Assembly: GCF_002434505.1 (NCBI RefSeq)
Contig: NZ_DJKE01000001.1
Coordinates: forward strand, 1 to 64,000
Length of the DNA: 64,000 bases
Reading direction: 5' to 3'
Origin: Brevundimonas sp. UBA6550
GTDB taxonomy: Bacteria; Pseudomonadota; Alphaproteobacteria; Caulobacterales; Caulobacteraceae
The position numbers and the translations under genes were made by a program. Numbering within the stretch: position 1 is the stretch's first letter; every line of letters starts with the position of its first letter. A model generated the notes under the pieces. It searched no databases. It saw only the letters and a program-made list of their open reading frames with translations, and was not told where the DNA came from. Of the stretch, positions 26,157-34,717 are shown one piece after another.

Positions 26157-28355
26157 ATGACCTTGACCGACCCCTCGTCCGCTCCCGCCGACCGCGCCGC
26201 AGCCGACGAAATCGACATCGACGCCTTGATCGCCGGCTTTCGCCGTCGCGCGGGCCTGTTCGCCGGGGTCGCGGCCGTGGTCGCCCTGATCGTCCTGGCT
26301 GTCCTGCTGGGCCGCCCGCCCGCCTACACCGCCGCCGCCAGCCTGAAGATCAATACGCGCAAGGCCCAGGTGGTGGCCGGCCCCGCCGTCCTGTCCGCCC
26401 TGGACGCCGAGGCCGCCATCGTGGACACCGAGGTCGAGGTGCTGCGCTCGCCGCAACTGGCCGCCGCCGTCGTGGACGACCTGGGCCTGACCCGCGACCC
26501 CGCCTTCAACCCCGTCCTTCGGCCCACGCTGCTGGCCCGCCTGACCGGCCGCGGTCCGCCCGCGCCCGACCCGGCCGTGGCGCGCCAACGGGTGATCGAG
26601 GCCGTGGGCCGCCGCCTGACCGTGCGTCGCGTCGGCCTGACCTATTCCATGGCGGTCGGCTTCACCGCCGACGACCCGGCCAAGGCCGCCCGCATCGCCA
26701 ACGCCTTCGCCGACCACTATCTGCGCGCCCAGCTGACCGCCAAATTCGACGCCAACGCCCAGGCCAACGCCTTCCTTGGCGACCGGCTGGAGGATCTGCG
26801 CGGTCAGGTCGAGGCCGCCGACGCCGCCGTCTCGGCCTATCGCATCGACCACGGCCTGCTCAGCGCCCAGGGCGCGACCCTCACCGAACAGGAAATCTCG
26901 GTCTATAATCAGCAGTTGGCCGCCGCCCGCGCCCATCAGGCCGAGCAGGACGCGCGCCTTCGCACCGCCCGTTCCCAGATGGCGGCCGGATCGAACGGCG
27001 ACGACGTGGCCGAGGCCCTGACCTCGCCCGTGGTGCAGAACCTGCGCGGCCAGCGCGCCGCCATCAGCACCCGCGTCGCCGACCTGTCGGTCCGCTATGG
27101 CCCGCTGCATCCCGACATGGTCCGCGCCCGCAGCGAACTGGCCGACATCGACGCCCAGATCCAGGCCGAGATCCGCCGCGTCGTGTCCAACCTGGACGCC
27201 CAGGCCCAGGTGGCGCGCCAACGCACCGCCTCGGTCCAGTCCAGCTTGGAGACGGCGCGCGACGCCCTGGCCGACAACAACGCCGCCTCCGTCCGCCTGC
27301 GCGAACTGGAGGGCGAGGCGGAGGCGGCGCGCGCCATCTACCGCGCCTTCCTGGACCGTTACCGCGAGACCGGGGCCCAGACCGGCGTCGAACAGGCCGA
27401 CGCCCGCATCGTCTCGCGCGCGACCCCGCCCACCGCCCCCAGCGCGCCCAACCTGACCATCAGCCTGGCCCTGGCGGTCGTGCTGGGCCTGGGCGCCGCC
27501 GTCGCCGCCGTGCTGGTTGCCAACGCCCTGCAGCAGGGCCTGTCCACGCCCCAGGACGTGGAGCGGCGGCTGGACCTGGCCCCGCTGGGCGCCCTGCCCC
27601 TGGCCGCCACGGTCGCCGCCGGGGACGAGCACGACCTTCACCCCATCGATCTGGTCGTCCAGCGCCCGACCTCGGTCTTCGCCGAGGCTGTGCGCGCCCT
27701 TCGCGCCAGCCTGTCGCCGACGCCCTCCGCCGTCGTTCCGCTGGCGACGCCCGGCGCCCGGATCGTGGCCATAACCTCCGCCCTGCCCGGCGAAGGCAAG
27801 ACCACCGCCGCCCTGTGCCTGGGCCGGGTCGCGGCGCGGTCGGGCGCGCGCGTTCTGCTGATCGACGGCGACCCGCGCCGACGCGGCGCCACGCGGATGC
27901 TGGGCCTGAATCCCCCGGCCGGTCTGGCCGAGGTGCTGCATGGCGCCGCCGCCTGGCGTAATCTCGTGGTGCTGGACCCTGCGTCAGGCCTGCAGGTGCT
28001 GCCATTGGCCGCCTCGGGCCTGTCGGCCGACGACGCCTTCGCGACGCCGGCCATGGACGCCCTGCTGGCCGAGCTTCGTCAGGCCTTCGACCTGATCCTG
28101 ATCGACACCGCCCCCGTGCTGGTCCTGACCGACGCCCGCGTGCTGGCCGCCAAGGCCGACGCCGTCCTGCTGGTGGCGCGCTGGCGGCGCACGCCCGCGC
28201 GCGCCGTCGCCTCGGCCGCCCGCCTGCTGCACCCCGCCGGCGCGCGTCTGCTGGGCGTCTGCCTGACCCAGGTCGACGCCCGCGTTCAGGCCAGGCAGGG
28301 CCACGGCTATGGCCTCTATCCTCACGACGCCTATCGCAGATACTACGCCGCCTGA
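26157..28355 (+). CDS. Wzc/GumC-type polysaccharide co-polymerase with BY-kinase domain
   Basis: A 732-residue inner-membrane protein. It has a Wzz-type chain-length domain with one membrane helix near 38-57 and a second near 434-458, long periplasmic coiled coils between, and a cytoplasmic bacterial tyrosine-kinase domain. The kinase shows Walker A LPGEGKTT (about 540), LLIDGD and LILIDTAP. The C-terminus GYGLYPHDAYRRYYAA is a tyrosine cluster, the expected autophosphorylation tail. Such proteins control chain length and export of capsular or exopolysaccharide. In this order it could be a HfsA-like holdfast protein or serve another polymer; no Wza-type exporter is visible here. Confidence 0.87.
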   Translation: MTLTDPSSAPADRAAADEIDIDALIAGFRRRAGLFAGVAAVVALIVLAVLLGRPPAYTAAASLKINTRKAQVVAGPAVLSALDAEAAIVDTEVEVLRSPQLAAAVVDDLGLTRDPAFNPVLRPTLLARLTGRGPPAPDPAVARQRVIEAVGRRLTVRRVGLTYSMAVGFTADDPAKAARIANAFADHYLRAQLTAKFDANAQANAFLGDRLEDLRGQVEAADAAVSAYRIDHGLLSAQGATLTEQEISVYNQQLAAARAHQAEQDARLRTARSQMAAGSNGDDVAEALTSPVVQNLRGQRAAISTRVADLSVRYGPLHPDMVRARSELADIDAQIQAEIRRVVSNLDAQAQVARQRTASVQSSLETARDALADNNAASVRLRELEGEAEAARAIYRAFLDRYRETGAQTGVEQADARIVSRATPPTAPSAPNLTISLALAVVLGLGAAVAAVLVANALQQGLSTPQDVERRLDLAPLGALPLAATVAAGDEHDLHPIDLVVQRPTSVFAEAVRALRASLSPTPSAVVPLATPGARIVAITSALPGEGKTTAALCLGRVAARSGARVLLIDGDPRRRGATRMLGLNPPAGLAEVLHGAAAWRNLVVLDPASGLQVLPLAASGLSADDAFATPAMDALLAELRQAFDLILIDTAPVLVLTDARVLAAKADAVLLVARWRRTPARAVASAARLLHPAGARLLGVCLTQVDARVQARQGHGYGLYPHDAYRRYYAA

Positions 28356-28399
28356 GGGTGCGGCGTTGACAGGGGCGGCGGTCGTGACCTTGATGGCGC

Positions 28400-29056
28400 A
28401 TGACGATGCACAAACCCCTGATGGCGTTCGTCGGTCTGATCGCGCTGGGCGCCGCGAGCGCCGGACCGCAGATCCAGACCCTGGACGAGGCCTACGCCAT
28501 CGTCGACTTCCAGAGCGCCCGCTCGGGGCGCGAGATCGCCCGAACCCTGGAACGTCATCTGGCCAGCCCCGACGTCGCGGTCGTCGCCCGAAACCAGCCC
28601 CTCGCGCAAATCCCCCGCACGCCGGGCCGTTTCACCCTGATCGATCCGGCCGCGCCCGGCGGTTCCGGCCTGCAAGGTCCCACGACCCGCGCGCCGGCCG
28701 GCTGGCTGCGGCCGGTTCGGGCGGCGGTCTGCGACGGCGCCAGCTGGCGCGCCGACATCGCCCCGCGCCGCCCCGGCCGGGTCGAGCAGCGCTACACCCT
28801 GTGCCTGTTCCCCTATCGCGACGGCCGGTGCCAGGGCCATCATCTGGACCTCTACGCCACGACCCTGCTCCACGGCGATCAGGGCGCCGTCGTCCCGCCC
28901 GCGACGGGGCAGACGCCGGCCGCCTTCATGCGCGGCGCGGTGCAAGCGGTCGAACGCCTGACCCGCGTTCAAGGCGTCTGGATCGAGCAGCAGCTGGCGA
29001 ACCGCGACCGCCCGTTCACCCAGGACGACGACGCCCTGTCCGCCCAGACCAACTGA
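28400..29056 (+). CDS. Small secreted protein of unknown function
   Basis: A 218-residue protein with a short N-terminal hydrophobic signal (FVGLIALGAASAGP). I do not recognise a family. It has three cysteines (VCDG, LCLF, RCQG) and a YTLCLFPYRDGRCQGHHLDLY segment that looks conserved rather than random. It starts 44 bases after the Wzc-like gene, so it is probably the last gene of the polysaccharide operon. The signal peptide suggests the periplasm. The start could be the ATG at 28400 or the one at 28406. Confidence 0.65.
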   Translation: MTMHKPLMAFVGLIALGAASAGPQIQTLDEAYAIVDFQSARSGREIARTLERHLASPDVAVVARNQPLAQIPRTPGRFTLIDPAAPGGSGLQGPTTRAPAGWLRPVRAAVCDGASWRADIAPRRPGRVEQRYTLCLFPYRDGRCQGHHLDLYATTLLHGDQGAVVPPATGQTPAAFMRGAVQAVERLTRVQGVWIEQQLANRDRPFTQDDDALSAQTN

Positions 29057-29073
29057 TCCCCGCCAAACGCAAT

Positions 29074-29102
29074 CGCGCCCCCGGTCAGGAACCGGGGGCG
29101 CG
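29074..29102. terminator. Convergent-gene stem-loop
   Basis: CGCGCCCCCGGT (29074-29085) and ACCGGGGGCGCG (29091-29102) form a perfect 12-base-pair stem with a five-base loop between two convergent genes. There is no T run on either side, so termination would rely on the stem alone or on Rho. Confidence 0.55.
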
Positions 29103-29128
29103 ACAGTCTTGCGCGTTTTCAGCCCCGA

Positions 29129-32100
29129 TCAGAACCTGACGCTGAACCGGCCGTAGATGCGGTTGTCACGGTATTCGTCCTTGTAGAGGCCGCTGTAGCC
29201 CATCTCGACGGCCGTGCGTTCGGTCGCCTGGATGTTGAAGGCCAGGCCGCCCGAGACGACGTCGTCGCCCGGATTGGCGCCGTCGATCAGGAAGCGCGGA
29301 CCATCGGCGAAGGCCGCGTCGAACACCGGACCGTCCCCGTTCAGATCGTGAGTGTAGGCCAGGTGCGTCACCGCCGACAGACGCGGACGACCCTGGCCGC
29401 CCGCCAGGACGGTGCGGGTGCGGAAGCCGGCCGTCAGCAGATCGGCCTTCTGCTTCACCTTGCCCGACAGGGCGGCGTCCCCGCCCGTTTCGGAGACGTC
29501 GGCGTCGTATTCGACGTGGCTGTAGGCGCCGTAGGGTTCGAACGTGGTGGCGCCGACCGCGCGGCTCCAGGCCACTTCGCCGTAAGCCTGCCAGACGTTG
29601 CCGTCATAGTTGCCGACCAGGGCGTTGGTGAACTGGTTCAGCTGCGCCGTGCGATCAGTGCGGACGTCGGCGTTCGCCCACGACCCGCCGACGCGGATCT
29701 GGAAGTCGCCCACGCCGGCGCCGCCATAGACGCCGATCTGTTCGCTGTTGACCCGGCCGGTCGAGCGCAGGCGCGACGACCGCAGTTCCGAGCGCGTCTC
29801 GCCCAGGGCCACGCCGATGTGCATGTCGTCGGCCAGCGCCTTTTCGGCCCCGACCAGATAGCCCGATCCCTCGCTGCGGAAGCCGGCGATGCCGTCATGC
29901 GCCGAACCACGGCCGTCGCCATAGACGCCGCTGCCCCAGACCGAGACGCCGTTGCCGGCGTAGGTCGCCGCGCCGCCCTGGCTGCGGCCGCGCTCGGACA
30001 TGGCCTCGCGGATCGAACGGGTGTCGGACACGGCCAGGCCGCCCAGCGAGGCGTGAACCTCGCCCGTCAGGCCGCTCAACGCGCCCTGAACCGCCGGCAC
30101 GCTGGCGTCTAGCAGGGCGTTCTCCAGCGACAGGTCGCGGTTGGCGCCGGTCGCGGTGTTGTTGATCATGACGTCCAGCGCGCCGCCGACCGACTTCTGA
30201 TTGTCGGTCAGGCCCAGCGAGGCCACGGTCACGTCGTTGCGCCGCACCGTCAGCACCACCCCGTTGGTCGAATAGGTCAGCACCGGCGCCAGGAAGGCCA
30301 GATCGCTCTGCGCCCCACTGAACGTTCCGGTCACGGCCCCGGTCGAGTTGATGATGTTCATCTGCGTGCGCAGGTTCCACTCGCCGTTGTCGGCCTTCAG
30401 GATGACCTGGCCGCCGTCGATCCTGGTCGTGCCGCCCACGTTCAGGCGCGAATAGGCCGCGCCGTTCACGCTGGACCGGATCCACAGGAAGGAGCCGGGC
30501 TTGAAGTTCAGATTGCCCGCGACCGTCAGGGTTCCGAACGGATTGACGCCGTCGCCGGGCGAGACCACCCCGCCGCTTTCCGCCGTCAGGTTCAGCAGGC
30601 GGCCCGTGCCGCCGATCATGCCGACGCCGCCGACCGTGGCGCTGGAGCGCAGCAGGCTGCCGTTGACGGTCAACAGACCGCCCTCGACGCGCGTCGGGCC
30701 GCTGTAGTCGTTGGCGCCGGTCAGGATCAGCTGGCCGCCGCCCTTCTTGACCAGTCCGCCGATGTCGTTGCCGAAGTTGGCCTTGACCTCGGCCGAATAG
30801 CGGTCGCGCGCGTCGCCGATGTTGTTGCTCCAGATGTCGACGGTGCCCACGGCGACCGTGACGTCGCGGGTGTCGCGAAGCGCCGTCGGCCCCCGCAACG
30901 CCACGTCCATCTGCGGCGCGCCCCAACCCGAGCGCAGATCGACGCCCGGCGTGTCCAGGTCCTTGGAGCTGGACACCAGAATGTCCGAGATCAGGGCCGT
31001 CGAATACTCCGGGAAGTTCTCCATCAGCAGGGCCGCGAAGCCCGAGATGTTCGGCGCCGCCATCGAGGTGCCGGTGTAGGCCGCATAGCCCGCGCCCGTG
31101 TATTTGATATACTGGTTCAGGACGCGCTGAAGCTCGTCGTTGGCGTATTGCAGCACGGCGCTAGAGAAGGCCGGCGTGAGGATCGCAATATTGCTGGTCG
31201 AGACCAGAAGCCCAGCCAGACGCGCGGTGAAGCCGTCAGGATCGCCCATACGCGCGCCAGAAACCAGGGTGATGGCCGCCGCCTGACGCGCGACCTCACG
31301 ACGCCACGCATCTTCATTGTAGTTGGGGCCGCCAATTCTGCGCGCATCCAGATAGGCGTTCAGTACGCCCAGGAACTGATTGACGGACGCCGTTTCCAGA
31401 GCGGGAACGGTGGCGGCGGAATACAGGCTGGCATAGTTGGCGCGAGGATACAGCGCCAGGATGCCGGCGCGGTCCATGGTGTAGGCCGGCACCGACGAAA
31501 CCACCTGCGACCCCGGTCCGGCGACGCACCAGGTCGCCGTCTGACCGCAGAAGCTGGTCGAGGGGTCGGCGGCGGTGAAGCTGGAATAGTTGGCGACCGA
31601 CAGCCAGTTGGAGCGTAGGCGCGGATCGTTCAGCGGCGCGGCCGCATCGATCCCGGCATGGACGCCATAGCCGTTGCCGGCCGAGAACACGACGAGCACG
31701 TCCTTGTCGAGCACCGGCTTGTAGAAGTCGCCATAGTTGCGATTGAACGACGCCAGCACCGTGGGCAGCGAGGCGTTGAACGGCAGCGACGTGCTGCTGC
31801 CCCAGCTGTTGTTGCTGATCCGCACCTGGCCGGTATTGGCCAGATCGACGATGTTCTGGGTCTGGGTGGCGACGATCTTTCCGTCGATGATCGCGTCCTT
31901 GTACCAAAGGAAGTCGCCGGCCGAGAAGTTGGCGGTAGCGGCGTAAAGCTTGGCGTTGAAGGCGTTGCCGAACATCGGCTGGCCCGCCACCCGGTCGCCC
32001 GCGATGGTGCCCGAGACGTGGGTGCCGTGGCCTTCCCAGCGGCGGCGCGGATTGATCATGCCGTCGTTGCCATAGCCGGCGGTCGCCTGGCTGCGCAGGC

Positions 32101-32431
32101 CCGTCACCTTGCCGGCCGATCCGAACAGCGGGTGATCGACATAGACGCCGGCGTCATTGACCCCGACCGTCTGTCCCCGTCCCGACAAGCCCATGGCGTA
32201 GGCGTGTTCCAGCCCCAGGAAACCCTTGGAATAGTCGACCGAGAACTGCGCGTCCGTCCGCCACGAGGCCAACGCCGTCTGATAGTTGGTCGTGCGCGTC
32301 CCATTGGCCATGTAGAAACCGCCCGAAGGCGGCGTCGGCGCCGTCGTCGTCTGGGCGCTGGCCGCCGTGCCCGCCAACATCGCCACGCCGGCCGTCGCGG
32401 CCAACAGGCCGAGCTTGAAACTAAAAGCCAC
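29129..32431 (-). CDS. Subtilisin-like autotransporter serine protease
   Basis: A 1,100-residue surface protease: signal peptide (to about 26), S8 domain (about 80-505), beta-helical passenger with one autotransporter-associated repeat (GGGQLILTGANDYSGPT), and a C-terminal autotransporter barrel (about 830-1,100, ending RFSVRF). The triad is Asp93 (VNDAGV), His135 (GHGTHVSG) and Ser456 (GTSMAAP). About 120 residues, partly helical, lie between the VAGPGSQVVS strand and the serine motif, more than is usual. The start is GTG at 32431, preceded by GGGGGAA. Probably secreted by its own barrel and self-processed. Confidence 0.92.
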   Translation of the reverse strand: MAFSFKLGLLAATAGVAMLAGTAASAQTTTAPTPPSGGFYMANGTRTTNYQTALASWRTDAQFSVDYSKGFLGLEHAYAMGLSGRGQTVGVNDAGVYVDHPLFGSAGKVTGLRSQATAGYGNDGMINPRRRWEGHGTHVSGTIAGDRVAGQPMFGNAFNAKLYAATANFSAGDFLWYKDAIIDGKIVATQTQNIVDLANTGQVRISNNSWGSSTSLPFNASLPTVLASFNRNYGDFYKPVLDKDVLVVFSAGNGYGVHAGIDAAAPLNDPRLRSNWLSVANYSSFTAADPSTSFCGQTATWCVAGPGSQVVSSVPAYTMDRAGILALYPRANYASLYSAATVPALETASVNQFLGVLNAYLDARRIGGPNYNEDAWRREVARQAAAITLVSGARMGDPDGFTARLAGLLVSTSNIAILTPAFSSAVLQYANDELQRVLNQYIKYTGAGYAAYTGTSMAAPNISGFAALLMENFPEYSTALISDILVSSSKDLDTPGVDLRSGWGAPQMDVALRGPTALRDTRDVTVAVGTVDIWSNNIGDARDRYSAEVKANFGNDIGGLVKKGGGQLILTGANDYSGPTRVEGGLLTVNGSLLRSSATVGGVGMIGGTGRLLNLTAESGGVVSPGDGVNPFGTLTVAGNLNFKPGSFLWIRSSVNGAAYSRLNVGGTTRIDGGQVILKADNGEWNLRTQMNIINSTGAVTGTFSGAQSDLAFLAPVLTYSTNGVVLTVRRNDVTVASLGLTDNQKSVGGALDVMINNTATGANRDLSLENALLDASVPAVQGALSGLTGEVHASLGGLAVSDTRSIREAMSERGRSQGGAATYAGNGVSVWGSGVYGDGRGSAHDGIAGFRSEGSGYLVGAEKALADDMHIGVALGETRSELRSSRLRSTGRVNSEQIGVYGGAGVGDFQIRVGGSWANADVRTDRTAQLNQFTNALVGNYDGNVWQAYGEVAWSRAVGATTFEPYGAYSHVEYDADVSETGGDAALSGKVKQKADLLTAGFRTRTVLAGGQGRPRLSAVTHLAYTHDLNGDGPVFDAAFADGPRFLIDGANPGDDVVSGGLAFNIQATERTAVEMGYSGLYKDEYRDNRIYGRFSVRF

Positions 32432-32745
32432 TTTATTCCCCCACTGCGTTTCGACGAACGCTTAAGCTTGCAACCCCACGGCGCAATTCCAGCGCCCATT
32501 CGGGGCCATGCAACGAGCGCCGTCAACACATTTCAGCCATAAAACCTGCCGACAAATCATCCTTACGGGGATGATTTCGGGTTGGGATCACACGCCCAAT
32601 GCGCCGATCCGCCCTTAGACGGCGCATCGGCTTGGTCATGGGAGCAGGCTTGTCCAACTGAGCGTGGTTGATGACGACCGGACAGGCCCGCCCGGCCGTT
32701 CAGCGCGCAGCACGTCAGGCGTCGTCTGAAGGCCGATGTCTGGCT
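32432..32745. other. Gap between autotransporter and LysR genes
   Basis: These 314 bases hold the autotransporter promoter and no gene I can support. An eight-base-pair inverted repeat ATGCGCCG (32599-32606) / CGGCGCAT (32620-32627) lies in the middle and could be a hairpin ending LysR transcription. The stretch 32520-32590 is AT-richer, as expected of a promoter. Confidence 0.35.
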
Positions 32746-33636
32746 TCAGGCGCGGCGGCTGGACGTGAGATGATCGAACAGGCTTTGCGCGGCGGGCGTC
32801 AACTCGGCGTCGCTGCGGGCGCAGACCGACAACTGGCGTGTCGCCCAGGTCTCCGAAATCCGTGCGAACTCCACCCGCGCTGTTCGCTTCGCCCGGCGCG
32901 CTGCGGTTTCCGGCACGATCCCGATGCCGACACCTTCGCCCGCCATACGGCACACGCCTTCAAAATCGCGAACCGCCACGCGCAGCTTGATTCTACCGCC
33001 CAGTCGCGCCGCCTGCATCTCGATATGCTTCTGCAGGGCGCCGTCCATCAGTCCGACGAAATGATAGTCCAGCAGATCGGCGAAGCGAAGCAGCCGCTGT
33101 CCCGCCAGATCGTGATCGGCCGGAACCACGACCACAAGCCGATCAACGGCGAACGCCCCCAAAGTCAGCCCCTCGGCCCCGCCGGCGTTCGACAGGACGC
33201 CGATCTCGGCGAAGCCCGCGAGAATGCTTCGTGCAATGTCGCTGCTCTGCCTTTCCTTGAGTTCGACATCGACCTGGGGATGGGCCGTCATCCACGATGA
33301 AAGCCGCGCGGGCAGGAACTCGGAGATGGCCGCCGTATTGGCGAGAATACGCACATTCGCCCGCAACCCTTTCGCATGGCGCCCAAGCTCGCCACGCATC
33401 TGGGCCATCTGGTGAAGGATCGTGCGGGCATGATGGGCAAGCGCCTCGCCGGCCTCTGTGAGCGCCACGCCGCGTCCGCCGCGATGGAGCAACACGACTT
33501 CGCCCGCAGCCTCCATGGCCCGGAGTCTTTCACTGGCGGCGGGCAGCGAAAGACCGACCTCGACGGCGCCATGGGTGATGCTGCCCGCGTCGACAACTGC
33601 GACAAAGAGGCGAAGGTCGGTGAGATCAAAGCGCAT
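32746..33636 (-). CDS. LysR-family transcriptional regulator
   Basis: A 296-residue regulator. The N-terminal winged helix-turn-helix (about 3-62) includes RLFVAVVDAGSITHGAVEVG and LSLPAASERLRAMEA; the C-terminal part is a periplasmic-binding-like effector domain. It is divergent from a TauE/SafE permease gene 98 bases away. In this arrangement LysR proteins usually control the neighbouring transporter in response to its substrate. The effector is unknown. Confidence 0.9.
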   Translation of the reverse strand: MRFDLTDLRLFVAVVDAGSITHGAVEVGLSLPAASERLRAMEAAGEVVLLHRGGRGVALTEAGEALAHHARTILHQMAQMRGELGRHAKGLRANVRILANTAAISEFLPARLSSWMTAHPQVDVELKERQSSDIARSILAGFAEIGVLSNAGGAEGLTLGAFAVDRLVVVVPADHDLAGQRLLRFADLLDYHFVGLMDGALQKHIEMQAARLGGRIKLRVAVRDFEGVCRMAGEGVGIGIVPETAARRAKRTARVEFARISETWATRQLSVCARSDAELTPAAQSLFDHLTSSRRA

Positions 33637-33734
33637 GAGGCACGATTAGTCGCCAATGCGACTTCGGCATAGCCGAAGGCGGACATCGGCTCTTCCGCAT
33701 TGTCCGTGACGGGCGCGGGTATAGTCATCCAAGA
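33637..33734. promoter_or_regulatory. Divergent LysR/TauE promoter region
   Basis: The 98 bases between the two start codons must hold both promoters and, by analogy with other LysR pairs, the regulator binding site (T-N11-A type). I could not single out one clear site; CGAAGTCGCATTG-like segments near 33650-33670 are candidates only. Confidence 0.3.
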
Positions 33735-34484
33735 ATGATTGATCTTTCGATTGCGATGCTCGTCCTCGCCTTCACGACCTTTTTCGCCGCTGGCCTGGTC
33801 AAGGGCGTCACCGGCATGGGTCTTCCCACCGTCGCGATGGGCGTGCTCGGCGCGGCCATCTCTCCGCTGGCGGCCGCGAGCCTGCTGATCGTGCCGTCCC
33901 TTGTCACCAATGTCTGGCAACTCTTTGCGGGTCCGCACTTCGGCTCGCTGCTGCGTAGGCTCTGGCCCATGATGTCGGCCGTCTTTGTCGGCGCCCTGCT
34001 CGGGTCGAGATGGATCTCCAGGGGCGATACGGGGGTGACGACGACAATGCTCGGCGTCCTGCTCATCATCTATTCCGCCTACACGCTCTTTGCGGGACAA
34101 CTCAGCGTTCCAGGACGCGCCGAGACGTGGCTGTCGCCGCTTGTCGGCGCGATCACGGGCGCCCTTACCGGCGCGACCGGGGTCTTTGTGATACCGGCCG
34201 TGCCCTATCTTCAGGCGCTCGGGTTGTCGAAGGACGATCTTGTGCAAGCCCTCGGCCTGTCCTTCACGGTGTCGACGGCGGCTTTGGCGATCGGGCTTGG
34301 GGCGCACGGCGCGTTCCAGAACGATTACTTCCAACTGTCGGTGTTCGCCGTGATTCCGTCGCTCGCCGGAATGTGGGCGGGGCGCAGCGTTCGTGACCGG
34401 ATCAGTCCGGTCGCCTTCCGCCGGGGATTTCTGGTCTGCCTGCTTCTGCTCGGAGGCGAAATGGCGAGCCGGCCCCTGCTGTGA
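33735..34484 (+). CDS. TauE/SafE family sulfite/organoanion exporter
   Basis: A 249-residue inner-membrane protein with about eight hydrophobic segments. The TauE/SafE pattern is clear: FFAAGLVKGVTGMGLPTVAMG near the N-terminus and the repeat GAITGALTGATGVFVIPAVPYLQALG in the middle. The family exports sulfite, sulfoacetate or other small anions. The exact substrate is unknown. Leucine codons are a mix of CTC, CTT and CTG, unlike the CTG-dominated neighbours, hinting at separate origin together with the LysR gene. Confidence 0.88.
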   Translation: MIDLSIAMLVLAFTTFFAAGLVKGVTGMGLPTVAMGVLGAAISPLAAASLLIVPSLVTNVWQLFAGPHFGSLLRRLWPMMSAVFVGALLGSRWISRGDTGVTTTMLGVLLIIYSAYTLFAGQLSVPGRAETWLSPLVGAITGALTGATGVFVIPAVPYLQALGLSKDDLVQALGLSFTVSTAALAIGLGAHGAFQNDYFQLSVFAVIPSLAGMWAGRSVRDRISPVAFRRGFLVCLLLLGGEMASRPLL

Positions 34485-34717
34485 TCCGCCTCGCTTCTCG
34501 CGCATTCGCCTGTTCGCGTGGCCCATCTCTCGCGACGGCGTCTGCGTCGAGGTCGGTTGAAGACCACCGCTGCTGAACGATCACGTTCGAGCGCAGATCG
34601 CCCGGCGGCCGAGGAGACTGCGCCCTCCCCTTCTCCACCCTGGCGTCTCGACTGTGTTGTCTGCTCGATCGAGGCAAGCGCACGTCAGCCGCCCCGCCCC
34701 GGCCGCTTGCGCTTCGC

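Noticed and set aside
25167..27941. A 924-codon minus-strand frame
   Set aside because: Antisense to the barrel and Wzc genes, both of which have recognisable domains; the shadow does not.
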